Positions 46,313 to 59,565 are shown, counted from the first letter of the stretch. The stretch is DNA of 64,000 nt from Aquilaria yunnanensis (GCA_039654915.1 CM077596.1:47552501-47616500); one strand, 5' to 3'. A program made the numbers and translations. Notes: a model not told the origin generated them from the letters alone.

Positions 46313-46849
46313 GGAATACGGAAATATGCAGGGGAATATTACGGCACCAAATTTTCAACTGGACAAGAAAATCCAATGAACTTAAACAATTAATTAAAAG
46401 AACCATATGCTTAATTCTAGCTGGTAAATGTAGGGGGTAAGGAATAATAATTGGATTTTTTGTGCATGTCGAAAACGTGGCACGAAGTGTTCGTAACGGT
46501 GGGGGTCATGTGAGTTGGATTAGCTTCAACGTATCTTTTTCTTTTGTTATAATAAGCTTCAGTGTTTCTTGAATGTTTTTTGGTTTCCCACAAATTGCTC
46601 GATTGGCCAAGAATTTGCTTGCTCTCTGTGGACCAATGGAGAGAAGAAGCAAGCAAAACCAATTGATGTTTGACTTGCATGAATTGACATCTAGCTTAAT
46701 TCTATTGGTAATGAATTTTTTGTTTTCTCTTGTAAAAAATTTATTAAGATATTGAATCCTGTGTCCTCATTCAATAAAGAAGAGAGTCAAGGGGACATAA
46801 CAGTTGCATCCAATTTTGTGCGCTACTGGACCTCCCCATAACAATTTTA
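46313..46849. promoter_or_regulatory. Upstream region of the MATE gene
   Basis: This is the intergenic stretch between the MATE start codon side and the MULE-like element. It presumably contains the promoter, but I could not fix a TATA box or start site. No gene. Confidence 0.35.
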
Positions 46850-48278
46850 GCAGAAAGTTACCAAAACTTTCTGAGGTTTAGTCAAATCTACACTTTTATT
46901 TATGTCCTCAAAGTTGACTCAGTTCTTCACTGTTACCACAGACACAGAAAAATTTTGCCCTCTTAGCCTCTTCAAATAAAATTTTACCTCACAACTTCTA
47001 CGTCTAAAGAGCTATCCTGTCACCCTTCTTCCCTTCCCACTCTCCTCCTCATCCACCTCCACCAAAGAGCTCATCTCCACTGCCATCCACTGCCTTATTG
47101 ACTGCTGCTAAGAATTAAGACTAACTTCTTCTTGGATTCAATATGTAAAGACACTCATTTTAGATTCTGCCTCAGAGAATGACCCAACTAGTCCACCGGT
47201 TCTCTTGAAAGCCGAAGCTTGAACCACCTACTTTCAACCAAGCTCCTGTAAGCCATGATATGGTTGCACTTTGAACCCTAGAATCATATTAGGTCAACCA
47301 TCAATTGGCAAAAAAACATGATGCAAAATTCTAACCAAAATCACCAAAAAGCTAGAGTGATTCTAGTAAAAAGAGGAGGCAATCTCCCAATAGCAAGGAC
47401 ACGAGGGGAATTGGCGACCGGCAGCAGAAATTGACGGGAGGCAACGAAACAATGGGGTGGAGAGAGCAAAATAGGTGGAACTTTCTCCTACTCAAGCCAA
47501 CCTCAATCCTGGTCTTAACTCGCTCGAATTCTGAATAACAACTAGGAATTGTAATATCCCTGGTTGTTAAATCTGAACTCCTATTCGTAAAAACAGAGCA
47601 ATGATTAGGAAAGGTAAGAGTAGGAAAAAACCAAAATCAGACCCGCCTCGGCCTCCATCCCTTTGGCAATCAAACGGGTGATGTTTGGAGTTCGGGTACT
47701 TGAACTTGTACCCAAATTGAAACCCATCCGAGGAAATCAACAGAATGACTGGTCGATCCAGTTTTTTTAGTTGCTGAGCTACAGTCTCAGAGACAAAGAC
47801 ATTGGAAGAGAGAAGAATGAGAGTGTGAAGATGAAACCGAAGGTGATGGCAGTAGTGAAAGTAGTGTAGGTGAGGAAAACAAGAGCAATGGTGTGTTGAA
47901 TGGAGGGGACAGAGAAGAGGGGTTCGGAGAAGGAGTAAGAAGAATGGTCGAACAAGGAGGACGAATCAACGGCAAATTTGGGTTAGGAAGAGAAACGTGC
48001 AGCTGATTTGGTTCAGGAAGAGAGACCATCTGGCTTTTAGGAATTCAATCGAACCTTGTACAAGGTAGCTCATTAGATGCGGAAGCTAGGGCTCAAATTT
48101 TTTATAAAAGAAAGAAAAAAGGGAAAATAAACATTTTCTTTTCTTTTTTTTTTTTCTTTTTGCGGTAACGAATGAATGACAAAATTAACTTTTGAGAGGG
48201 ATTAATGTAGTAATCCATATCGTGGAGATAAAAGTGCACGTTTAACTAAATCTCAAAGGGGTTTTAGTAAGTTTTCCC
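46850..48278. mobile_element. MULE-like non-autonomous element
   Basis: Terminal inverted repeats of about 90 bp: the left starts GCAGAAAGTTACCAAAACTT and continues TGAGGTTTAGTCAAA...CACTTTTAT. The right, read in reverse, gives GGGAAAACTTACTAAAACCC, TTTGAGATTTAGTTAAA and GCACTTTTAT. This CCAAAA...GTTTAGT...CACTTTTA pattern is typical of plant Mutator-like ends. Flanks show AATTTTA on both sides (46843-46849 and 48279-48285), a probable partial 9-bp duplication. The interior, with a Pro/Ser-rich antisense ORF at 47787-48029, has no recognised gene and no transposase. Confidence 0.72.
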
Positions 48279-48285
48279 AATTTTA

Positions 48286-51059
48286 AAGCCCATTTCCTAC
48301 GGTATTAGTATAGAACCTTATCTTTTAGAAAAGATAATCCATTGCTAGATAAAGCTTTATAGTAGTTTAGAAAACTAATTCCATTCATTAACAAATTATA
48401 CAAAAGGCTAATACGGCCAATCACAAAAAACTTTTCTAAACCGGATGGTTAGGCTATTTTGGTTGCTTAGCTCCAAATAAGTGCCCTATTATTCTATGGA
48501 GGACCACATATGTAACAATGTGATTGGGTCATTCAAGTTTGGACATTAGCACTGACATTACACATTCAATGATCAGATTATGTTATCCCATTACTATCTG
48601 TCACATTACAGTTTCCCCTCTTGATAACTATTGAAATCTTTTTCTAAGTTGCGTTGTTGGTTCCTGAATTATGCTTTCTATTGTAAAGAAGTCCCAGAAC
48701 TTAAAAAAAAAAAAGTGTTAGAAAATGGTCTACAAACTATCCGTCAGTAGCATGAATTGTCATTTTGCCGTGTTTCCTCCATTAGTTTGAAGCAGGCAAA
48801 TGTATAAGTTTATAAAAAACAAAAAATAATAAAGTTAGAGAAACATAAAATTTCTTACAAAGTAATTTACTCATTTAATTTTGAAAATTTACTTACTGGT
48901 ATACTAATTATTCAATGTGCTAGTATTTAGTCCTGTGATGGAACTTGTTTTATAGATAAAATAATTTTTCACTAAAAATTAATTTCATTTAATATTATTT
49001 CAAAAAAGTATCTCATAAATTTCAAATGTAAACTCCACATTTTTTCGAAGGATAGAGGTGTAGCTTCTTAGGGACGGGAGGTGGCAACCACCTGCCAGAA
49101 TTTAAAAATTTTCATTGGGTTGTTGGATATGTGATAAAATTATATAAAAAATAAAGTTAGATACTATCTATAAATTTTATAGTTAATAAGGGGCTTTGTT
49201 ATATTTTCTCCTTTTAAGGTCTTTCTTCGATCTCTAATTTTTTTTATTGAGTAAATTGTGTGATAGTCCATTAGCTTTAATTATTATTTTATTTTAGTCC
49301 CTAACGTATTGAACATTTTTTTTTGTTCTAAACTTATTAAAAATATTTTGTTTTAGTCTTAAATCTATTAAAAATGTTTCATTTTGGTTCAATTGTATAA
49401 AATTTGTTAACTCAAAGTATTTATCTAATAACAACCTTTAGATCATAATTTGAACTATCTGGAAACTGTTGTATAATAAATTTAATTTGTATAATAATTC
49501 AAACTAATTTCAAATTGAATTTTTAAATTGAACTTAATTATTGTAAACTTTTGAATTCCATATGTCTATATATATAAATTGATTATTGAATTTTAAGTTA
49601 TAAACTTTTGAAATGAACTTAATTATTGTAAACTTTTAAATCACTACAACATATATAGGCATTAGTAGCACTAAAGATGAGACAAATAACTCATATATCT
49701 CTAAAAATTACTTTTAAGAACAAATATATTATTTGCCTCAGTATGTATTTAATATGTGTTACCAATACATGGGCATTTTGAATTCTTGAAGGCAAAAATA
49801 TATTAGTTGGTAAAACTAAAATTATTTGTTGCTAAATAAAACTCGACCGCAAACCTCAAACAAACATTAACAAATAAATTTACCTATATAATGTGAAGAA
49901 TTTATTGTTATTTTATTTGAACATTATTTCAATTATTCCATACAGAGATTACACCTAAGGTTGTCAAGATTGGGTTCCTACCTTGGATCATTTTTTGTTG
50001 TATAAGATTGAGATCACAAAATCGGATTATAAATTGTAAAATCCTATCAAAATCTAAAACTTTTAATTTAAATAATATAATTCATATAAAAAATCAATTA
50101 TATTGGACACCCATGTAAAGTTGGGGTGCCATAACAATGTAAAAATTCTCATTAAAAAATTATTACCCCATGTTATTTTTCTTTCATTAATCCTTTTTAT
50201 TTTTATTTAGCTAAAGTCTTAAAAAATTATTCCCACTAATTGATTTTTTTGTTTGACTTTTGACTAGTCCTCGTTTTCTTCCCATATTTATATTTATCAT
50301 GTTTTGGGACTTGATAAAAATAAAAAAATGAAATACTACTAATTAAAGAGAGAGGGAACATGAGGGCCATTTTTTTCTCATCTTCTTATCTCTCTCATAT
50401 TATCCCCCCTTTCTCCCTCCCTCTTTTGCAGCTTTCTTTCTCTTAGACTTTCATCTTCTTATCGCAAACTCTCATCTTCCTCCCTCATTTCACCCAAATT
50501 TCTCACCCTTTAAAATTCAAACTTTGACCAACTTCGACCAAACAAGAGAAACTCAATTATTTGTCCATCCAGTGGAGAAAAATTTAGAGTGAAGTGGCTT
50601 TGATCTGTTAGTTAGAGTGACAAAGAAAGCGCAATTGCAATGGAGTAAGACGGCGAACAATTGGCTAATGATGAAACAAGACGAAACAGGGAAGCCTGGA
50701 TCAGTGGGATCTTCCTTGCCTACGATCTTGCAATTCTAAATGCGATCCTGCCGCAATCCTACTACACCATTGATCTTATTACGATTCGGATAGGTTTTTT
50801 AGATCCAAATCATAGGACTGCACAATCTTATGATCTAGATTGCATTTTTAACAACCTTGATTACATGTGCCAAAGAATTTTTTTATTCAAAAAAATTAGG
50901 CATCTGCTTCAGCTACTTCTCTGGCTTTTCAAATCCAATGTCTTCATAACAAAAAAAAATAGTCACCAAGCCCTTTGTTTGCTACTTCTCTACCTCCATA
51001 GATCTAAACACCTAAGCCTCAAATTCTTCGATTAGCTGGCGATTACTCTGCCTTTGATG
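48286..51059. other. AT-rich intergenic DNA with decayed repeats
   Basis: No gene is supported. Around 49050-49250 a phrase of the type AGAGGTGTAGC...GGGACGGGAGGTGGC...GGGGCTTTG suggests a decayed non-autonomous hAT. At 49634 a CACTACAACA sequence resembles a CACTA tip but no partner was found. From 50380 to 50510 a CT-rich leader-like stretch precedes an ORF (50661-51035) with no recognisable features; it may be a decayed gene start. Confidence 0.45.
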
Positions 51060-51079
51060 CCTCTCTCAGTCATCCATCT

Positions 51080-51662
51080 CTTCTTCTCTCGATTTTTCTT
51101 GTTGCCCTCCAACTTCAAGGCTTCTGTCACCGTCGAATGTTCCTTCTTCATTCATTTCAAATATATTAACCTTAAAAGTAGAAGAAGAAGGTTGTTCCTT
51201 CTTTAACTGTTTGAGTACCTTTTTATAATATGGATGTGCAACCATTTTGACTTCAAGAGAAGGAAGTGCAAGTTCAAACAACTTGTCAGATAAAGACTGA
51301 GTTTTAGTAGATTGGTTGTCTTCCTTTCTGGAATATAAAACATAATAATTAAATTTTCTAGAAGGTTCACCAAGAAATCCAACAAATGGATCTCTATCTT
51401 CATATCTTTGATGAAGAAGCCCTTGAGATGATTTTTTTTCTTTTTGTTCTTTTTATCCTCATCATCATTGAAGATCGTTAAGCAATCAAGACAATCACAA
51501 ACATCAAAATATTTATGACCTTTTTTTCTGAAATTGATAAATTTGAAAGCCATCAAGACCAAAAGATTCTATTAGAACACAAATTTCAAGATCTGGCTGC
51601 CGAATTATAGACATAATTGCTGTAGTGGAAAAGACATCAACATCTTGGGATGACTGATACCA
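51080..51662 (-). repeat. Terminal redundancy of the endogenous pararetrovirus, 3' copy, with primer site
   Basis: This is the second copy of the segment at 57370-57930. It additionally includes TGGTATCAG (51662-51654 on the minus strand), the start of the usual caulimovirid primer site for initiator tRNA-Met. Confidence 0.8.
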
Positions 51663-53706
51663 AATGGGTTCTGATGTAGCCAAGTGAGGAAGAAGACTTT
51701 GGTTTTCTATAGAGGAGCTCTAATGGTGATACAACTCGAGAATCATATAAAGACTTAAGCCATAAGCCCTCACAAGCTTCATTAAAGAGGCACTAAGCAA
51801 CCAGGCACTTACAGGCATTCTCAAGGCACACCACACCTTTTAGATTTAATTTAAAATACATTGAATTGATCACTTGACTATCCGGACTATATATTTGTGG
51901 TCAATTTGGGTTTATAGATATTAGGATTAAAGACAAATGTAGACTTTCAAAAAAATTTAACCTTTGTAAGTGACCTTTATCTTCAAGCTTAATAAATATA
52001 AACTTGAAGATCTTGGTTCTAAGAGAATTCATAGAGTGGCAACATAGAACATTGGTTAGAAGTTGAAAAACTAAGAAGTCTACCTCACCCTCTTACCAGA
52101 GGAAATTTAGAAAGCCATAGACAAGGAACACGAAGAGATTATTTCTAAATTGATAATTCGATGATCTTACAACAAGCAGAGACCTCTCTTATACAAAAGA
52201 GGATGCTAGGAAACAAACAAACTATTTTATACCACACTTAAATAAAGTTGAAAAAAACTACCACCAGCCAAAGTAAAAGTAAACAAAAGCAAAAAGTAAA
52301 AGATTCTAAAGTAATTGCCCTGGGCAGCTATGGGGAATTGCCATGATGGAGGTTCATATGGTAGTCTTCAGAATTGTAACTTGATGGGATTAATGGAGAC
52401 TTGTCCGGATCTTCACACCAAAAAGTAGAGTCATTAAACATGTGCCAGTGAATACAGCTGATTTCTTTATAATCACAATCTAGATTGATATACTACCTTC
52501 TTTCTTGTGTCACTAATGGCTCTTTTATGATAGTGTCAATTGGAGAGGGAGTAGGAGCAGGACAAGCAATAAGCTTTAGAGTTTTTTCTGCTCGTTCTCT
52601 TGCTTCTTTAGCTTAACAATGTTCTTCAAAGCATTGGAGAGTCTCAATAATCAATTGTCGATAATCAACCAGATAGGATGGACAGTAAGGATTGTCATGG
52701 GGCCAGACTTTAAAAGAAAAAAAATTATAATTATACTGGTAAGCTTTCTTTAGAAAATACCTATAATCATTGGGTTGTTACCATGCTAAATGAGCAAGAT
52801 TAAAGTCCAAATTTATATAATGATAGTAAATTAAACTAGGGGTGAAACGAAGGTTACCACATGATTTAGTGAAACTAATGGGATGGTAAATGAAATATAT
52901 GGCATGGGCTATCCCATAAAGCAAAGATGAATTTGATGGGAAAATATTTGATAACTCAAGGTGAATACGATAATGAGGAATAGAAAGGTTCAAACCAAGA
53001 TAGGAGGATTTGAGGGCCTTGATCTACTTAGAAAGGGGGTCAAACCAGGTAAGAAATGTGTAAAGTTCTGAAGACTTGAAATCATTTTGAAAATTCTTAC
53101 AAAAAGTGGGAAGTTGATAAAGTTGAGGAATAATGAATATTATCTTTATGGTATGGATGGAACAGAGGTACCAAAAGAAACAGATAGCTAAAGAAGAAAC
53201 TTAAAAACATTAGGGATATAAAACAGATGAGCAAAATGATAGTTAGGATGAATACCAACCAGCTTAACCAAATAGTTATCAAAACCATATTCTTCAATTA
53301 AAGAACAATGATAATGAAAGACTCGATGGCATTGGAAAAAGGTAAAATATTAGTGCTCATACCTTTCAACGTCACAAGGAAGATTGATTTTTTTGTTAAA
53401 AACAGATGGATAAGAGGAAGAAGAGGAAGAGGCCATTTTAGTGTTTAGTTTTAGAAGGCTTAGAGGATTTAGGAAGTGGCTTTAGTGGATGACTTAGAAT
53501 GTTTGCTAATGCATTATAACTCCCCTTTACATTCTTAACATCAAAAGAGAACCAGACAAACCATTGCTGTCATCTGAATAACTGAGCATTAAACAACTAC
53601 TTTCGTCGAAAGTTCAGCATTTTCAAAAAAGCTGATATATGTATTTCAACTAGGAAGTGGCACCCGACTAGATCAAATTGAAAATTTTCAATTCCTCTTT
53701 TGACAA
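51663..53706 (-). other. 3' part of the endogenous pararetrovirus, mostly unreadable
   Basis: Short open frames on the minus strand, such as 53297-53097 (hydrophobic) and 52993-52778, are separated by stops. A Met-Ala-Ser-rich start lies near 53435. I cannot assign a viral protein. It presumably covers the last ORF, the large intergenic region and the promoter. Confidence 0.4.
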
Positions 53707-53967
53707 CTAAGACTTCCTCGTATGTTGAGTGGCGGTGTTTTTCACTTTCCTTGAATTCTCCACTATTGTATCCATATATGTGTCTTTCACCTTTAATTTC
53801 TTCGAGGAGGACTGTACCTGGAATTCATTAAAGGCATCCATCTCTAAGATCAAATTTCCCTTAACAGGAATCTTTAAAGGTGGCAAAAACTGGACCACTT
53901 GCTTTAATCTGACAATTGCTTGATGTTGGCGGAAGGACCACGGGGGAAAGGCCTTCTTAAGAAACAA
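53707..53967 (-). pseudogene. Pararetrovirus RNase H region, fragment
   Basis: An open frame of 86 codons, with KAFPPWSFRQHQAIVRLKQ, LPPLKIPVKGNLILEMDA and a truncated continuation, matches the connection between reverse transcriptase and RNase H and the first catalytic strand. The rest of RNase H is not readable. Confidence 0.7.
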
Positions 53968-54029
53968 GTGTAAAGGCTAAAGAATCTTTGATAGTTGTGG
54001 GACAAATTCTCTGATATATTTACATGACC

Positions 54030-54670
54030 CTAGATTTTTTGAACTTGATCCTTTGTTAAATTATCTTTAGGAAAATCTAAGATTTTTGTTGCCACATGAG
54101 GTTGAGGATTGTATTTATTGTCCTTGATTTGTATATCAAAAAATTCAATAGATGTTTGAGCAATGACCATCTTCTTTTGGGATAACATTACACCATATTG
54201 TTTAATTATCTTTGCAAGTTGATTTAATAATTTTAGATGAGAACCTTCACAAGGAGAAAACAACAAAATAGTGTCAATATAAACAAGGGTTGAAGAGAGG
54301 ATATGTTCGAATATCTGGATCATGGTCTTTTGAAAAAGTGAGTGGGTTGTTTTAAGACCAAAAGGCATCACAAATTATTGGTAGTTTTAATCTGGGATAT
54401 AGAAAGATTTTTTATATCTGTTTGGAGGATTAATGCTCTATTGCCAAAATCCCGATTTAAGGTCAAATTTGGAAAAAAAAAATCTTGGCATTTGTGAGGT
54501 TAACAAACAAAGTGTTTTGTCTTAGTAAGGGAAATTTTACGTCGGCAAAAAATTCATTGAGGGGCATGTAGTCAATGACAAGTCTAGGTTTTTTCCTGAC
54601 TTGCTCAGAATGCTTGTTGACGTAAAAAGCTTGGCATACCCATGATGAGGTTGTGGATTATGTTAGTCCC
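54030..54670 (-). pseudogene. Pararetrovirus reverse transcriptase, decayed
   Basis: The region is caulimovirid-like. The upstream part has KKPRLVIDYMPLNEFF and a KFDLKSGFWQ segment with stops around it. The ORF at 54371-54030 has MPFGLKTTHSLFQKTM, LVYIDTILLFSP and GVMLSQKKMVIAQTSIEFF. In the active-site motif one of the two aspartates is replaced (YIDT), so this copy could not be catalytic even without its stops and frameshifts. Confidence 0.85.
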
Positions 54671-55014
54671 TAGGTTTTGAAGTCTTGGAGTTCTGATATG
54701 GCCATTTTCTTTTCTTTAGGCGTCATACCAAAATGAGTAGCCTGTGTTTGATTAACATCCTTATTCTTTTTGAATGGAAGTTCAATAAATAACATAAAAT
54801 TTTTATATATTGGGAGAAGATGCTTCTTTTCAAACTCTACATGAGATTTAGCCCAAGCTTAATCTATGATCATCTGCATAAGTGAACCAAAAACTGGATT
54901 TGATGCAGTTTAAAGCTGACTTGCAGTCAAAGCTTCTCCTTCACAGGAATATAACTTCGGAGTAGATGTCTATGGAAGGAAAAACTTTTTTATCTTCAGT
55001 CTAGTGTCAATCCA

Positions 55015-55296
55015 TTAAATAGGAAGTTTCTTGATAAGATCAAAACCTAATATCATATCTCTTCCATGTCTTGCATATCCATACATAGGAGTGACAAGAT
55101 ACTTGGCTAAAAATAGACAAATCTTGATTGGCTTACTGATTTTATCAACATAAAAAACACCATTGGCTGCCTTAAATCTTTCATTGCAGGGAAGCCACAT
55201 ATGGTTTGGTAATATCTTCAGATTAAGGATAGTATGTGTAACTATAGTATAAAATAAAGCAATAACTGGAATTGACTTGACATACTTATTAATCAA
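55015..55296 (-). pseudogene. Pararetrovirus protease region, decayed
   Basis: One open frame with NERFKAANGVFYV, KPIKICLFL and GRDMILGFDLI, a pattern of the caulimovirid aspartic protease domain. The catalytic DTG position reads YTI, so the active site is lost. Confidence 0.65.
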
Positions 55297-57369
55297 AATT
55301 ATGACTTTTTCCTGAGGGATGATTTAAGCAGCAAAAACCAAGGGATCCAATGGAGCAGGTTGTATGTATAAATAGAACCTTTATTAGTGTCTGAACTAAA
55401 GGAATATGCTTTTATGGCAAATAATGTTAAAGAGTCTTCATCCATCTCAGAAAATCTAGATTCCATATCTTCTTTGGAAAGATCTGTGCTAGTTGCTTTT
55501 GTAATTGTATGAACCATCATGGTTTTGGACTTTGAATTCTTTTGTCATCAATTTTTTACAAAATGACTTCTTTGTCTACAAATAAAATATTCCTTGAATT
55601 TCTCAGTATTTTTTTTATATCCAAAAATTCTTCTTTTCTTTCTTCATAATCTTCTAGGTTTTTTAGAAATTGAAGAAAACATTCTTCTATGATGTTTTTT
55701 CTTTGGAGAATAGTGACAAGTTTGCTTATCCTTGCATTTAATAGAAAGTTTTGGCCTTTTATATACCTTATTAAACAATCTTTAAGATTGATTTAATTCT
55801 TTGAAGAAGTTATGCATATTGCATAACTTTTGTAATGCTATCATCAAAGTTTGATGTAACCTTCCAAATGTAAAATCATTTAAGGACATGCCATTGTGCT
55901 GAATTAGCTAGAAAGTTTCTTAACCAATTGTTTCAAGGACTGGATTCAAATAAGCATGTTTGAGATTGTTATCACCAACATAACCTTTGCTAAGCAGATA
56001 ATAAAGCTTCATCATCCTTTCAAAGTGTTTTTCCAAATCTTTTCTGCTGTAAGAATAACATCTCATCTTGAAAAATTCTTCTCTAGCAATATCAATAAAA
56101 AAAGACTTATCTCCAATAAATTATGCATAAAAATTTGGATGAATAAATCAGTAGTTTGAACTTGCTGGAGTTGTAACTAGCGATATTGGTCAAGTTGTAT
56201 ATACCATTGCTTAATGGTTCCTGTCATTGCAGCAAAAAAGGCTAAAAAAACCTTTGAATCTATTGCACCTTCTTTTTACATATGAGTTTTGCACCATGCA
56301 TGCATCTCTAAAAATCTATCATGCCACATATGGGGAGGAATATCATCTAGTGTAAGTTTTATAGATGTAGAAGGAGGATGGCAGGTAGGAGAAATATTTA
56401 TAAATGAGATATCTTCACATATCACTTTAGGTTCTTAAGGTGCTTTTTGAGGATTTACAGTATGAAGAGGTGGAGGAGCTTAAGGAGAAGGCTTATTACG
56501 AACTTTAGATAATTCATATTCTTCTAGTTGGGCCATAAAAACTTGAAGATCAGAAGAAGATGTTGAAGTTAAGGATTCTTGATCAAAGTCATTATCTTCT
56601 TCTTCCGAAGAACTAGATGTTGAAGCACTATTAACCAAAGTGTCTGAAATATCTAGTTGAGCCATATGAATTTGGTGGTCCAAGAAGGAAGTAATAAGGT
56701 TGGCTTGAAGGGTCATAGTTTCATGTGATGGTTCTTAGATTTTAAGAGAAGGATTTCTAGGCTAAATAATAGGAGGTTGCTCAGGGATAGTTGGACCTTT
56801 AGGTTTTGGTTCTTTTTGTGATTTGCATTTTCGCTTAGCTTCTAGTTGGGTTTTTGTAGGTTGAATAGGCCTGGGCTTGGGCTTTGGTTGTGGGTTTAAA
56901 TGTTGATAAAGTGAAGGAGGAGTGACAAATATGTTATCCAAATGAAAAGATGGGTTTAAAGGGAATAGGTTAAAAGATTGGAACAAAGGTTAAAAAGTTG
57001 GCAGAGGAGGAGAGTATGAATTTGGAAGTTTAGGTTGCTAACTGGGTTGCAGATGCTTCAATTGTTGCTTCAAATGCACAATTTCTCTTTCTTGGGATGA
57101 AAAACTCTTATGTTGAGAAATGAGAGTTATGATCTCATTGTGAAGATAGTCAATCTTTGATGATACTTCGTTAAAGGATCAATTATAGCTTGATCGACAT
57201 TTTTCTCAAGATGAAGTTGATTATGCTCTATTTGCTTAAAAATATGATTTTGAAAAACCATATTCTCATATTACCAATTAAGTGCTTTCTTGGCAGCAGA
57301 AATATCCTTTCTTTGTCCTTTAGAATCAACACTTGTTGGCTAAGGAATCTTCCAATTGTGTTTGGTAGA

Positions 57370-57930
57370 AGAAGAATGATTCGCAAACTTGGGTGGAGGG
57401 AATTCTTCTTCATTTATTTCAAAGATATTCACCTCAAAAGTAGAATGAGAGGGTTGTTCCTTCTTTAACTGTTTGAGCGCCTTCTTACAATATGGATGTG
57501 CAGCCATTTTGACTTAAAGAGAGAGAGGTGGAGGATCAAATGGCTTGTCAGATGAAGACTTAGTCTAAGGTGATCAGATGTTTTCCTTTCTAGAATATAA
57601 AGCATACTAATCAAATTTTCCAAAATGTTCACCGAGAAGTCCAACATATGGATCTTTGTCTTCATATCTTTGATGAAGAAGCTCTTGAGATGATTTTTTT
57701 TCTTTTTTTTTCTTTTTATCCTCATCATTATCGAAGACCGTTAAGCAATCAAGAAAAACAAATATCAAAATATTTGTGAGCTTTTTATTCTGAAACTAAT
57801 AAATTGGGTAGCCATCAATAGCAAAAGATTCTATTGAAACACAGATGTCAGGATCTGGTTTTCTAAATTGTAGACATAATTGCTGGAATGGAAAAGATAT
57901 CAGCATCTTGGGATAACTACTATGTGAAAT
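57370..57930 (-). repeat. Terminal redundancy of the endogenous pararetrovirus, 5' copy
   Basis: It matches 51080-51650 in direct orientation, 6.28 kb away (for example AACTGTTTGAG...ATATGGATGTGCA near 57466 and 51207; CATCTTGGGAT near 57905 and 51640). The copies differ at many sites. The match ends at the primer-site boundary. Confidence 0.85.
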
Positions 57931-59565
57931 CTAAGTCCTAGAAAGGGGTCGGATTGGAGAAGTATTGGGACAGGTAAAAGCTTGCTTGCTTCATTCATTT
58001 TGATGCGTTTCTTGGACTTCCGTTTTCCATCGTTGTCATTCTTTTAATTATATATTGAGTTATGTAAGTATATTATATATCATTTTTTAAAATTACACCT
58101 GACAATACAATTATCTTTGAATCTCAATGAAAATTCGGAAACAATTACTCTTTGAATGGAAAGTCTAAAATTATGCCAAATAATGATTATTTTATAAGCA
58201 AATTTTGATCAACTCGAAAACTTAAAATCTAGCATTCCACATTTCTTCTTTATTGTTTCTTAACCTTTTTATATATGAGCAACCTAGGAGAGCTCGCCAA
58301 AATTTGGAAAAAAAAAAAAGAAGAAGAAGTTGTATGAATAAGTAAAGTGACAAATCTTTCGAAATACAAAAATAGAAAAAAGTGACATTTTAAGACGGGT
58401 AGTATTATTATTGGGCTTTTGCAATCTGTTTTTTTCTCGTTTCTAGTGAGAGATAGGAACATTGGCTCAAGGTTGGAAAAATAGTTAAAAGGTGATCAAA
58501 TGTAAAAAATTCTTTTATAGAAAAACGCAATAAAAAAGAATAAAAGTTACAAAATTCTTAACGAATCCTCGGAAGAACTGTAGAAGTACATGATTGGATA
58601 AAACACTCAATAACCTCATGTTCTTTTTCAGAAACAATTATTTTTCCTCATAAATAAAATTTTCTAATTTTTTATAGGATATTTGTAAAATTTTTACATT
58701 GAAGTTTTAGTAAATTTAAGAATACAGGTTTTTGTTTTTTTTGAAGTTAAAATTACTCATTCTTAGTACGAGAGGGCTACGGTCCGTGGTGGGCAAATTT
58801 CCTAATTCACTCCTTTAATAGCCATCGTACCTCAAGTTCTTGAAAATCTAAACCTTCTCTCGTCAACTGCTGCCAAAGAAAATTCCGGTGAGCTGCTCCC
58901 TCGACGATGATGTCAGATAAAGATTAAAGCCAAAGAAGACAACACATTGTGAGATCTAAGATAGAGAAGCTTGATCGAGCCGTCATCAGCAGATCCAGCT
59001 ACCACTTCACACCATTATCATCCCGAGACATCATTTTTACTGTTCAACTTTGATCCACGCTTGCTAATTCTGAAACCAGATTCTTCTGGAAACTAATGAT
59101 GAGATCGCGGTGTTGGTGATCTGTCATGCCAAAAGACCAGTTTTACATGCTACTTCAGATACTTTTAAATATTAATTTAAACATAAATTTTACTTATTTA
59201 CTTGATACACTTTTGTTTTTAAATTTAACAAATTGGCTGCATAATTTCTCAAATGTTTTTACATATTTCTTTAAGCAACTTTATATATTCATTTAGAAAT
59301 TTTTTATTTATTATTTCAGACACTTTTATTCCTTAAGATAATAAATTATTTACATATTACTCAAAAAACACTTTTACATGTTGCATTAGATACTTTTACA
59401 TATAGATTTAAAAGAATTTATTTCTAGGGAATAAAATGTCTATATTGCTTCATATGCTTTTACATGTTGCTTTAGACATTTTTACATATTTCTTTTCCAA
59501 ATTTTCACACTTTTACATATCATTTTTTAGAATAACAAATTGTTTGCATATTATTTAAATAATAT
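57931..59565. other. AT-rich intergenic DNA, no gene seen
   Basis: From about 59140 to 59520 a loose repeat of the type ACTTTTACATATT(T/A)CTTTAGA recurs roughly every 30-60 bp and resumes after the inverted-repeat element at 60180-60270. Otherwise no structure. Confidence 0.5.

Larger units (their letters stand above)
51060..57930 (-). mobile_element. Endogenous pararetrovirus (caulimovirid), decayed, just over one genome unit
   Basis: Read leftwards, recognisable parts come in viral order: a movement/capsid-side region with Lys- and Pro-rich and acidic stretches (57700-56480), a degenerate zinc finger (about 55540-55580), the protease region (55296-55015), reverse transcriptase (54660-54030), RNase H start (53967-53707), a poorly coding stretch (53700-51670), a tRNA-Met-type primer site (51662-51654), and a second copy of the first about 550 bp. 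Dozens of stops and frameshifts are present. The repeat lies downstream of the primer site, unlike the LTRs of a retrotransposon, which favours an integrated viral genome with terminal redundancy. No intact gene remains. Confidence 0.82.

Noticed and set aside
49634..49670. Possible second CACTA element tip (CACTACAACA)
   Set aside because: No complementary end, subterminal repeats or target duplication could be found.
51080..57930. Interpretation of the 0.55-kb direct repeats as LTRs of a Ty3 element
   Set aside because: The primer site lies at the edge of the repeat on its upstream side, so the repeat is downstream of the primer site. The protein motifs are of caulimovirid type.
58765..58785. 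Short match to the sarcin-ricin loop of large rRNA (AGTACGAGAGG)
   Set aside because: Only about 11 bases match and the flanks do not, so it is coincidence.
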